The notes beneath the pieces were generated by a model that ran no database searches, had not been told where the DNA came from, and saw only the letters and a program-made list of their open reading frames with translations. A DNA stretch of 49,387 nt. Origin: Opitutales bacterium. Its GTDB lineage: Bacteria > Verrucomicrobiota > Verrucomicrobiia > Opitutales > Seribacteraceae. The DNA lies in assembly GCA_900299365.1 (NCBI GenBank), contig OMJS01000197.1, positions 1-49,387 of the forward strand, read 5' to 3'. This document shows positions 37,800 to 45,737 of this stretch, piece after piece. The position numbers and the translations under genes were made by a program. Position 1 is the first letter of the stretch. The number at the start of each line of letters is the position of its first letter.

Positions 37800-37842
37800 T
37801 TCTTTCTCACCATAATAAATAAAAATCTTAAATTAAAACCTA

Positions 37843-38229
37843 ATGAAAAATAAAATTCTACTCATTCTATCCTTTCTTTTTGTATCTAGCCTCATCCATG
37901 GGGCAACCTTTCCCGATATTTCCGTGAAGGATTTACAAGAAGCAATTTCCTCCAAAAAAGTAGCGGTGATCGATGTGAATGGACCGAGATCTTTTGCCAA
38001 TGGGCATATTCCGGGAGCGATTGAATTTTCTGCTCAAAAGAAAGATTTGGAAAGTTTGTTACCAAAGAAAAAAGATACTCTGGTTGTTGCTTATTGCGGC
38101 GGCCCAAGTTGCCGGGCTTATTTGAGAGGAGCAAATGCTGCTGCAAAGCTTGGTTACACTAATGTTCGACATTTATCCGCCGGTATTTCGGGATGGAAAA
38201 AATCCGGCCAGAAGGTCGATAAAAAATAG
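37843..38229 (+). CDS. Exported single-domain rhodanese-like protein
   Basis: This 128-residue protein has a signal peptide (residues 1-20, hydrophobic core ILLILSFLFVSSLI, cut near HG/A) and one rhodanese domain. The domain shows VAVIDVNGPRSFANGHIPGA, the catalytic loop YCGGPSCR with Cys85 as the likely persulfide nucleophile and Arg91 closing the loop, and the end motif LSAGISGWKKSG. Cys90 is a second thiol inside the active loop. Rhodaneses move sulfane sulfur or act as persulfide or redox carriers; the substrate cannot be read from the sequence. The gene starts 43 nt after the giant gene and ends 31 nt before the next gene, all on the plus strand, so co-transcription is likely. No clear Shine-Dalgarno precedes the ATG. 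Confidence 0.9.
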   Translation: MKNKILLILSFLFVSSLIHGATFPDISVKDLQEAISSKKVAVIDVNGPRSFANGHIPGAIEFSAQKKDLESLLPKKKDTLVVAYCGGPSCRAYLRGANAAAKLGYTNVRHLSAGISGWKKSGQKVDKK

Positions 38230-38260
38230 GCTCATTCTAAAACGCTAGATCTAGAACTCC

Positions 38261-40231
38261 ATGGTTTCACTTAATCAAAAAGGATTTTTCATCCTCTCTT
38301 TATTGCTCTGGCTTTACGACCCAGTAGCAACATCGGGTGCGAATCACAGTGAATCCATGGGCGTTCTTTCAATCCATCTAAAAGCGGGTTCCCTAGACGC
38401 TCCATCTTTCCATCTATTTTCACCAGGAGTTAAACAATCCTCGATTTATCGAGGCCAAGTTAAATCAGTTACTGAGAACAATGTAACCTTCTACCGGACT
38501 CCAGATATTGGAAACCCAGGGAACTTGCTTGGTCCCCTACCTGCAGGTGTGCTTTGTTCGCAACAAGCAACAGCAGTGGCTCAGTTGGATGAAAACGGAT
38601 CCGTCTCTTCCATTCTTTTAACTCATCCCGGTTCCGGTTATCTGGATAAACCAAATATTTACCTTGCTCCCCCAAGCGAACAAATTACCGGAATTTCCGT
38701 CTTCCGGTCCGCAATGGCGGAGGCAATATGGGATACCAATAGCTCTCAACTCTCTGGAGTTGCAGTGAGTGAAAAAGGGAGAGGCTATCAAGAACCGCCA
38801 TCGGTTACCATTGAAGGTGGACCGCATTACTTAAAATTAATTGATCCAGATTCAAACTTTTCCGGCGTTCACTTCCCCATCCTTTCCAATTCGGACCATA
38901 TGCTTGAATTAAATAATTCGGCCGATACCGGCAATTCCGATGGCATACCAACGATAAGCGAAGTTTTTAAAACCGGGCAGCTCGTAGAAGTGGTCAAGGG
39001 GTGGACGCTCGGATCCCTCTTTGGCCAGTCCAGTACGGATCTCCTCCTTCATTATGATTCAAATGCGAGCCGGGCGGACTGGGTTTATCTGCTTAAGGAA
39101 CCTGCATACCAGAACCGAGATTCATCCGACTATGTTCCCCACTTTAATGACGGTACTGCATGGAAAATGGTTGATTCTCCAAATCAAATAACCTCCCATC
39201 AATTGATTTCTCCCGATCAGTCCGTTATTATCGCCAGACGAGCAGAAACTAACTGTACTCTTTATATTCAAGGCACCTCTGCGGAAACTCCAGCTTCCTG
39301 GTATTTCCCCGAATTCAACAGGACAAAACTGATTAGCAATCCATACCCGACAGAACTCAAAATTTCGGATCTAATTGGAATAGAAATGATCACGGAAGAT
39401 AATTCCTCCAACGAAGCCAATAGTTCTCGCTGGCTGGCCAATAAAGAGCAGGACTTGGCAGATAATATACAAATTCTAAATTCTTCTGGATGGTCTACAT
39501 ATTGGCATGACGGGACCAATTTAGAGATTCGTAAACATGCCAAGATATCAGCCCGGGCAGGCACTGGGCTTGGTGGTGCGCTTACTCAAACTGATTTCTC
39601 GATGAAATCTGGACAAATTAGTTCTATTTCCAACCCAGTATCGGGAGGAGTAATTGTTACCACTACGGGCAATCATGAACTGAGCAATGGTTTCCATGTT
39701 ACCATATTCTCCGCACTTGGCAGATTAACCAATGAAAACAAAGATCAAATCGATTCCAGTGGAAATATTGTAGACCAAGGCGAGGGCATGATCATTGAAT
39801 CACCCGTGAATGGGAAATGGGAGATTACCAATATCACTAACAATACCTTTGAACTGAAAGATTGTAAGAATTATACAGATTTTATTGCCGATGCTAGTGC
39901 AACCTGGACAACCGGCTTTCCGGGGGAAGGATATGACTCCAATATTACTCTAGAATTATCCATAACCGGAGGTGGTGGATTTGGAGCACGGGCAACCGCC
40001 CAGGTGGGTAATGAGGGGTACATTACTTCGATTACAATTATTCACGGTGGACTATTTTACACTCATCCTCCAACCATTACGGTACATTCTGGGGGATGGA
40101 GAAAATTGGGCAGGGGTAATGCTCCCATCAATGACCTCACCCTTCCTCCTGGTTCCGGTGCCTTACTCATTCGTAAACACCCACATGGTGTGCGTTCACA
40201 AATTCCCTTGCTCACTATCCTACAGCAATAG
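38261..40231 (+). CDS. Exported TIGR02597-like protein with inserted repeats
   Basis: The product is 656 residues with a signal peptide (about 1-27, core FFILSLLLWLY). Residues about 190-420 and 613-645 look like the TIGR02597 family described from Verrucomicrobia: HYLKLIDPDSNFSG, DLLLHYDSNASRADWVYLL, NPYPTELKISDLIG, YWHDGTN, then WRKLG and LPPGSGALLIRK. This assignment is from memory. Three copies of a GxGYxxPPxVxI-type motif appear at about 124-138, 173-186 and 596-611 (the last degenerate). Residues about 455-535 (VIVTTTGNHELSNG, NITNNTFELKD) resemble the E1-FCCH-like motif seen in phage tail proteins. These pieces appear to be inserts. The function is unknown; it is probably a cell-surface or periplasmic protein. 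The stop lies 3 nt from the convergent priA stop. Confidence 0.75.
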   Translation: MVSLNQKGFFILSLLLWLYDPVATSGANHSESMGVLSIHLKAGSLDAPSFHLFSPGVKQSSIYRGQVKSVTENNVTFYRTPDIGNPGNLLGPLPAGVLCSQQATAVAQLDENGSVSSILLTHPGSGYLDKPNIYLAPPSEQITGISVFRSAMAEAIWDTNSSQLSGVAVSEKGRGYQEPPSVTIEGGPHYLKLIDPDSNFSGVHFPILSNSDHMLELNNSADTGNSDGIPTISEVFKTGQLVEVVKGWTLGSLFGQSSTDLLLHYDSNASRADWVYLLKEPAYQNRDSSDYVPHFNDGTAWKMVDSPNQITSHQLISPDQSVIIARRAETNCTLYIQGTSAETPASWYFPEFNRTKLISNPYPTELKISDLIGIEMITEDNSSNEANSSRWLANKEQDLADNIQILNSSGWSTYWHDGTNLEIRKHAKISARAGTGLGGALTQTDFSMKSGQISSISNPVSGGVIVTTTGNHELSNGFHVTIFSALGRLTNENKDQIDSSGNIVDQGEGMIIESPVNGKWEITNITNNTFELKDCKNYTDFIADASATWTTGFPGEGYDSNITLELSITGGGGFGARATAQVGNEGYITSITIIHGGLFYTHPPTITVHSGGWRKLGRGNAPINDLTLPPGSGALLIRKHPHGVRSQIPLLTILQQ

Positions 40232-40234
40232 GAT

Positions 40235-42496
40235 TTAAGAAACTTGGTGGGCATCCACATCCAAGTAATCAAAGATTTCTTTATCTATAGGAAACTCACT
40301 CCGAATTTTTTGGATTTGGGATAATGTATGATTCACAGAAGAACAAAGGTAAAATAAATGATAGCGGTAATATCCCTTTATTTTGGCAAGGGGAGTAGCA
40401 GCAGGCCCTTTTATTTCAACACCACTTACTTGTGAACTGTCTAATTTCTTCCTCCATTGATCGGCATAGAAACGGGTTTTCTCCTCACCCCTTCCCCTAA
40501 ACACATGACGAATCAAATGACGGTAAGGAGGGTATTTTAATTCTTTGCGAAGGGATAATTCTTCTTCTAAAAAAGCATCCAGTTCTGCCCGTCTGGAAAA
40601 CTGGATACAACTTTCGTGTGGAGCATAAGTCTGCACATACACCTCCCCTGCCCGGTCTCCCCTACCCGCACGTCCAGCCACTTGGACCAATATTTGAAAG
40701 GCACGTTCTGATGCCCGGAAGTCCTCCATTCGCAAAGGTAGGTCTGCATCAATCACTCCCACCAAGGTAACGCGGGGAAAATCAAGGCCCTTGGCAATCA
40801 TCTGGGTACCGACAAGCACATCGATTTCCCCCTGCCTAAAATCGCGGAGAATTTGACGAAAAAGGTTTTTTTTAGTCATCACATCGGCGTCAACTCGTAC
40901 TACCCGTGCCCGTTTTGGCATAACCGATTCAACTACATCCTCAATCCGCTGGGTACCATGTCCTTTTTTTCGTATTTCCAAAGACTGGCAATTTCCACAG
41001 ATTTGAGGAGCCGGTTTGCGGTATCCACACAGATGGCAATGAAGAAAATGGTCGGTCCGGTGATAAGTCATAGCAATGCTACAATCTCGGCATTGTTCAA
41101 CTTCTCCGCAATCCGTGCAAAACAGCGTGGTATTGAACCCCCTACGATTTAAAAACAAGATACTTTGCTCGCAGTCCTCATAACGTTGCCTAAGTGCCTC
41201 AACTAATTGCTGGGAAAGAATGGGGGGGACTTTTTGCTTAAGTGCTTCCCGCCGCATATCAACAAGGTGAACAAGTGGGAGCTCTCGGCCATCAATCCGT
41301 TGGCTAAGTACAGACTTTTGATATTTTTCACATTCCACATTGCGAGCGGTCTCAAGAGAGGGGGTGGCGGATCCCAACAAACAGACCGCCTGGTTTAAAT
41401 AAGACCTATATACCGCAACATCACGACCGTGATAACGCGGGGCATCTTCCTGTTTATATGCAGGCTCATGCTCCTCATCGACCACCACAAGACGGAGGTT
41501 CATAACCGGTGCAAAAACTGCAGACCTTGCTCCCACTACAATTCGGGCTTTTCCCTGAGCAAGGTTGCGCCATGCATCGAGTCGTTCACCCGCAGATAAA
41601 TGACTGTGCCAAACCACCACCTGTTCGCCGTGCTTTCCAAACCTTGCCCGTAAACGATCAACTGTCTGGGGAGCCAGTGCAACTTCAGGAACTAAAAATA
41701 AGACTCCACCACCACTAGCCAGTGCTTTTTCCATGGCCTGGCAATAAACTTCTGTCTTTCCGGAACCAGTTACGCCCTGGAGTAAACGGGTATGAAACTT
41801 CCCTGAATTTAAATCCTCGAAAATTTCTTTGGTCGCTCTGGTTTGTTCATTAGTTAACTCCAGTAAGGAATCTACGGTATCGTCCGTCCCTTCACTCCAT
41901 TGGTCGGCATAGGCAGTCCGTTCCACTTCTGCAACGGATTGTTTGACCAATCCTTTTTTGACCAAACCATCGATTACCACTGAGGAGAAACCTTCATTTT
42001 TTTCCCACTCCACCGCATCCACTCTTTTCCCGCGTAATTCTTTTAACTTGGAATAGGCCTCCAGTTGTTTAGGCGATCGGGCGAGAAGGTTGTTTATTTT
42101 TTCATCGGATACAAGGTTCACTTCAATCATCCTTCGTGTCTTTGCACTCATTCCATCGCGAACGGAAGCAGGAATCATTGCACCAAGGGTATTCTCCAAG
42201 GATGATGCATAGTAGGAAGATACCCATTTTGCCAGGTTTACCAGCTCAGCACTCAGCACTGGCTCAGGTTGAACTAGGTTAGAAATAAAGCGCAATTTTT
42301 CCCGCGGTGGAATATGTTCGGGCTCAAGCGAAGAAACCACCCCAATAACTCGTCTGGCCCCAAGGGGTATACGAACCAGAGAACCAACCTGCAGGCTCGG
42401 ATACAAGGATTGTTTAGCCCCGTAAGTCAAAGGGTGATCAAACCCGCCCAATGGTAAAACCTCAACTAGGTTTGGTATCTTTTCCTCCCTCTTCAT
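40235..42496 (-). CDS. priA: Primosomal protein N' (replication restart helicase PriA)
   Basis: This superfamily 2 DNA helicase restarts stalled replication forks by loading the primosome. The 753 residues match the usual length. The N-terminal DNA-binding region (LGARRVIGVV at 45-54) precedes Walker A GVTGSGKT (241-248) and the DEEH box (340-343). Next come LLGSATPS (373-380), eight zinc-binding cysteines in four pairs (460/463, 469/472, 487/490, 500/503), GTQMIAKG (563-570) and QVAGRAGRG (605-613). All key residues are present. The ATG overlaps the TGA of the upstream propeller gene as ATGA and lacks a Shine-Dalgarno, suggesting translational coupling. Confidence 0.97.
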   Translation of the reverse strand: MKREEKIPNLVEVLPLGGFDHPLTYGAKQSLYPSLQVGSLVRIPLGARRVIGVVSSLEPEHIPPREKLRFISNLVQPEPVLSAELVNLAKWVSSYYASSLENTLGAMIPASVRDGMSAKTRRMIEVNLVSDEKINNLLARSPKQLEAYSKLKELRGKRVDAVEWEKNEGFSSVVIDGLVKKGLVKQSVAEVERTAYADQWSEGTDDTVDSLLELTNEQTRATKEIFEDLNSGKFHTRLLQGVTGSGKTEVYCQAMEKALASGGGVLFLVPEVALAPQTVDRLRARFGKHGEQVVVWHSHLSAGERLDAWRNLAQGKARIVVGARSAVFAPVMNLRLVVVDEEHEPAYKQEDAPRYHGRDVAVYRSYLNQAVCLLGSATPSLETARNVECEKYQKSVLSQRIDGRELPLVHLVDMRREALKQKVPPILSQQLVEALRQRYEDCEQSILFLNRRGFNTTLFCTDCGEVEQCRDCSIAMTYHRTDHFLHCHLCGYRKPAPQICGNCQSLEIRKKGHGTQRIEDVVESVMPKRARVVRVDADVMTKKNLFRQILRDFRQGEIDVLVGTQMIAKGLDFPRVTLVGVIDADLPLRMEDFRASERAFQILVQVAGRAGRGDRAGEVYVQTYAPHESCIQFSRRAELDAFLEEELSLRKELKYPPYRHLIRHVFRGRGEEKTRFYADQWRKKLDSSQVSGVEIKGPAATPLAKIKGYYRYHLFYLCSSVNHTLSQIQKIRSEFPIDKEIFDYLDVDAHQVS

Positions 42497-43875
42497 GAAC
42501 CGCGAAAATCATAACATAGTAAACGGGGTGGCAATCCACTCATTCGGTCCGTCTCATTTTGCATCACATAGAGCAGACCACAACTCAGTGCAGGCAAAGT
42601 CCATGCTTCCGGGCAGAAAAAAAGCTGAGCACGCTGCTCGATTTTCCATCCTTTCGGAGAAAAGTTTGCCCGGACCAGAGAACCAAATTCAGAGAGGCAC
42701 AAGAATTTTTTTTCTGCATACAACAAACTCGCCCGGAAGAGTTGTAAATGGATGGATCGGCCATCGATTTCCATCTGCCAACCAACAGGTTCCTGCCAGA
42801 TGACCTCTCCTGACCTCCAATTTACACAAAAGACTTCCGCTCCTTGCTGGTGCCTTCCAGAAACTCCATATAAATATCCATCTACTTCAATCGGGGTCAT
42901 CCAATGAATGCCAATCTTTGGATTTTCCCAGACTATTTCGGGAGTAAAATCCTCTGCGATCCGCAAAACCGCTGACCCTTTTTCATAACATTCAGATATA
43001 AATACATGGTTATCACCTAAGTAGATAGGTGGGCAGGCAGTGGCAGATTCATATTTTCTCGAACGCCAGGGAAATCGTACCAACCGTTTTCCGGTTTCAG
43101 GGTTAAATATTAATAATCCCCCAGTTGCCGGTTTGCTTTCCCCTCCCGTATGAGCCAAGCATACTTGTTGGTCATGAATTGTCGCCAGAGTCGGAGATGA
43201 ATAGCTTGCCCCCCACTCGTCTTTCAAAATCCACAGGGTCTTTCCCGAGGTGCGGTCAAATCCTGCCATACATTGCCCACCGCCTCCCCCTAGATTTAAG
43301 ACTAAGACATTTCCGGACACAATAGGGTTGGATCCCTTACCAAAAAAATAGCGGGGCACATCATATTCTCTGGCTAAATCTCGCCTCCACACCAACTTTC
43401 CTGTTTTTACTTCCAGACAAGATAACCAGGCGGTAACTCCATGAATATAAACCAATCCATCGCAAACCACCGGGCTTGCTCTTGGACCTGCTGAATATCC
43501 GTAACGGTCTTGATAATCCACAGGATAAGAGTATTCCCATACCGGATCTCCGCTAACTGCTTTTCTGGCTTCTACTATTTCCTTACCGTCTAAGCGATGG
43601 AAAAGGATCAAAAGATCTCCAACCACAGCCGGCGAGGCATAACCCTCCCCTTTTTCAAGTGACCAAATCAACCGTGGTCCATTTTCCGGCCAATTTTTCA
43701 ACAAAGGAGATTCTAGGGATTTGGCATCGTCTCCCAGTCCATTAAACCTCGTCCAATCCTTGATTATGGCCTCAGAAGATAATTCTTTGGGTTCATCCAG
43801 CTTGACCAATCTCTCAGCAGCATTGAGTGAAAAGGTTAGGAGTAGAAAGAAGCTGATTTGAACAAGTAGGGTCAC
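42493..43875 (-). CDS. Exported PQQ-type (BamB-like) beta-propeller protein
   Basis: The 460-residue protein has a signal peptide (about 1-19, core VQISFFLLLTFSL) and at least four PQQ-like blade motifs: LEVKTGKLVWRRDL, FDRTSGKTLWILKD, FNPETGKRLVRFPW and VNWRSGEVIWQEP. The short first-blade region WTRFNGLGDDAKS is typical of the planctomycete/verrucomicrobial versions. No catalytic PQQ-dehydrogenase residues were recognised, so a binding or scaffold role outside the cytoplasm is more likely. The start is a GTG at 43875; an in-frame TAA lies seven codons upstream and no ATG lies between. The gene's TGA overlaps the priA start. Confidence 0.85.
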   Translation of the reverse strand: MTLLVQISFFLLLTFSLNAAERLVKLDEPKELSSEAIIKDWTRFNGLGDDAKSLESPLLKNWPENGPRLIWSLEKGEGYASPAVVGDLLILFHRLDGKEIVEARKAVSGDPVWEYSYPVDYQDRYGYSAGPRASPVVCDGLVYIHGVTAWLSCLEVKTGKLVWRRDLAREYDVPRYFFGKGSNPIVSGNVLVLNLGGGGGQCMAGFDRTSGKTLWILKDEWGASYSSPTLATIHDQQVCLAHTGGESKPATGGLLIFNPETGKRLVRFPWRSRKYESATACPPIYLGDNHVFISECYEKGSAVLRIAEDFTPEIVWENPKIGIHWMTPIEVDGYLYGVSGRHQQGAEVFCVNWRSGEVIWQEPVGWQMEIDGRSIHLQLFRASLLYAEKKFLCLSEFGSLVRANFSPKGWKIEQRAQLFFCPEAWTLPALSCGLLYVMQNETDRMSGLPPRLLCYDFRGS

Positions 43876-43984
43876 CGCATAACCATTCTTCGATTACGGG
43901 CAAGTCTTCAACCCGAAAGCAACTTATTCCTATGCTTACGACTTTGGGCGCAAAAGTTTCTCGCACCTAGCTAAGATTCAATCT
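43876..43984. promoter_or_regulatory. Divergent intergenic region
   Basis: This 109-bp gap separates the minus-strand propeller-priA pair from the plus-strand potassium channel gene, so it should hold promoters in both directions. A TAAGAT at 43972-43977 could be a -10 element, but no convincing -35 box sits at the right spacing. Neither start has a clear Shine-Dalgarno. Confidence 0.45.
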
Positions 43985-45697
43985 ATGGAAAGAAAGATAG
44001 TCGTGAAAGATTCTATCCATTTCATGCCCTCTATCTTCAGGGAACGTAACCGGCGCAAAAATGCGACCCGCCTCTTACGCTTTTTTCTAGTTCTTGCTGC
44101 CTTTGTGGTTATTTACATGAACCTTTATCGCGACTTCATGGGCAAAGAACGAGGGGTTGAATATATTGGCTGGGTGGAAGCTTTCTACTGGGTGCTCACC
44201 ACCATGTCCACATTGGGCTACGGCGATATCACATTTACCGGAAATACAGGAAGATTGTTCTCGATGGCAGTTATGTTCACTGGTGTCTTTTACCTTTTCA
44301 TCGTGCTCCCCTTCGCCTTTATGGAGTTTTTGTATAAACCTTTTGTCGAATACCAGTCTGGGGCACGGGTGCCCAAAAAGTATGAACCGGGGGAACAAAA
44401 GCACGTCATCCTGACCCATTATGATTCCATTAGCCACGCATTGATGGAAAAACTCACCCAATTTGGTTACCCCTTTGTTCTGGTCATCGATAAATTAAAG
44501 GAAGCCCAGAAATATCACGATATGGGAATATCTGTAATGTTTGGTTCGATTGAAGACCCAGAAACTTTTCAATCTGCTGGGATCAAGAATGCCGCCATGG
44601 TGGTAGCTACAAATGATGATATCCGCAATGTTAATGTTGCCTTTCGAGCACGGGATGTAGACCCCAAGCTACCCATTGTAGGCACCTGCAATAATCCAAG
44701 TTCAGAAGATATCATTCAATTGGCCGGTGCCAATCATGTGATCCGTATCGCCAAACAAATGGGAAGTTTTCTAGCCCGTCGTATTTCTTGCACTGATAAT
44801 AACACACATGTTATTGGATCTTTCGGAGAGGTCTTAATTGCTGAGGCTACCGTTCATGGCACCCCCTTGGTTGGAAAACAATTACAGGAAACTACTTTAC
44901 GCGAGGAATACGGTGTCAATGTGGTTGGTCTTTGGGAACGAGGAAACTTTGAGACTCCGGAACCCACCACAATGCTCAATAACCATACCGTGCTTTTGCT
45001 CGCTGGTACCAAGACCAGTTTTGCTAAATATGATGACGATTTCCGTAACTTCAGTTCCAATTCTTCACCGGTCATTATTATTGGAGCCGGTCGGGTTGGC
45101 CGGGAAACCGCAAAGACGTTGCATGAAATGAAGGTCCCTTATCGGGTGATAGAGACGGATCAAAAAAAGGCAGGAATGGTAGATAATTCCATTCTTGGGG
45201 ATGCTTCTGAAAAAGCGGTACTGGAACGGGCTGGCATAAACAAAGCCCCTGCCGTGGTCATCACCAGTCATAACGATGAGAGTAACATGTACTTGACTAT
45301 TTACTGCCGCAAACTACGGCCCGATATTCAGATCGTTAGTCGAGCATTTCTTCATCGAAATGTGGAACCCTTGCACCGAGCAGGTGCGGATTTTGTGATG
45401 TCTCAAGACTGGATGGGTGCAAATACAATTTTTAATCTACTCAACCGTGCGGAAATTCTCATGATTACCGAGGGCCTAGATGTATTTAGTCAAAAAACTC
45501 CTAAGTCTTTATCTGGTATATCGATAAAGGATTCTAAAATAAGGGAAAAAACTGGCTGTAGTATTGTCGCAATAAAAGGAGATGCTGGAACCATAATCAC
45601 CCCATCCCCAGACGATCAATTTTGTAAAAATGGAGAGATTATTTTAATCGGTAGTGAGGCAGCCGAAAAATCCTTCGAATCTAAGTTCCGCTCCTAA
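43985..45697 (+). CDS. Two-TM potassium channel with two RCK (TrkA-type) domains
   Basis: The 570-residue inner-membrane protein has TM1 at about 31-48, a pore helix, the selectivity filter TLGYGD (76-81) and TM2 at about 91-116. A first TrkA-N/RCK domain spans about 139-255 with a TrkA-C-like segment at 275-345. A second RCK-N domain spans about 362-478 with a canonical nucleotide-binding IIIGAGRVG (Gly367, 369, 372) and the acidic VIETD strand end, and a second TrkA-C segment covers about 490-560. The first RCK has LTHYDSIS where the Gly-rich loop should be, so it probably does not bind nucleotide; the second presumably does. It likely conducts potassium under ligand control. Confidence 0.92.
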   Translation: MERKIVVKDSIHFMPSIFRERNRRKNATRLLRFFLVLAAFVVIYMNLYRDFMGKERGVEYIGWVEAFYWVLTTMSTLGYGDITFTGNTGRLFSMAVMFTGVFYLFIVLPFAFMEFLYKPFVEYQSGARVPKKYEPGEQKHVILTHYDSISHALMEKLTQFGYPFVLVIDKLKEAQKYHDMGISVMFGSIEDPETFQSAGIKNAAMVVATNDDIRNVNVAFRARDVDPKLPIVGTCNNPSSEDIIQLAGANHVIRIAKQMGSFLARRISCTDNNTHVIGSFGEVLIAEATVHGTPLVGKQLQETTLREEYGVNVVGLWERGNFETPEPTTMLNNHTVLLLAGTKTSFAKYDDDFRNFSSNSSPVIIIGAGRVGRETAKTLHEMKVPYRVIETDQKKAGMVDNSILGDASEKAVLERAGINKAPAVVITSHNDESNMYLTIYCRKLRPDIQIVSRAFLHRNVEPLHRAGADFVMSQDWMGANTIFNLLNRAEILMITEGLDVFSQKTPKSLSGISIKDSKIREKTGCSIVAIKGDAGTIITPSPDDQFCKNGEIILIGSEAAEKSFESKFRS

Positions 45698-45707
45698 AAA
45701 CCGCTTC

Positions 45708-45723
45708 GAGGATACCCGTCCTC
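45708..45723. terminator. Weak hairpin between convergent genes
   Basis: GAGGA (45708-45712) pairs with TCCTC (45719-45723) around a 6-base loop in the 40-bp gap between two convergent stops. There is no T-run on either side, so an intrinsic terminator is doubtful. Confidence 0.2.
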
Positions 45724-45737
45724 CCTACTTTAGAAGA

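Noticed and set aside
219-36401. Regularly repeated DNA motifs as a CRISPR or other DNA-level repeat
   Set aside because: Spacing is irregular and the codons differ among copies; the conservation is at the protein level.
1-37799. A catalytic domain within the giant protein
   Set aside because: I looked for peptidase, sulfatase, lyase and glycosidase motifs and saw only binding or structural folds.
38245-38254. Palindrome CTAGATCTAG upstream of the TIGR02597-like gene
   Set aside because: A lone 10-bp palindrome in a 31-nt gap is too short to call an operator or terminator.
40225-40240. Terminator between the convergent TIGR02597-like and priA genes
   Set aside because: The stops are only 3 nt apart and no hairpin with a T-run is visible there.
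43940-43980. Sigma-70 promoter with TTGGGC at 43944 and TAAGAT at 43972
   Set aside because: The spacer would be 22 bases, too long for a normal promoter.
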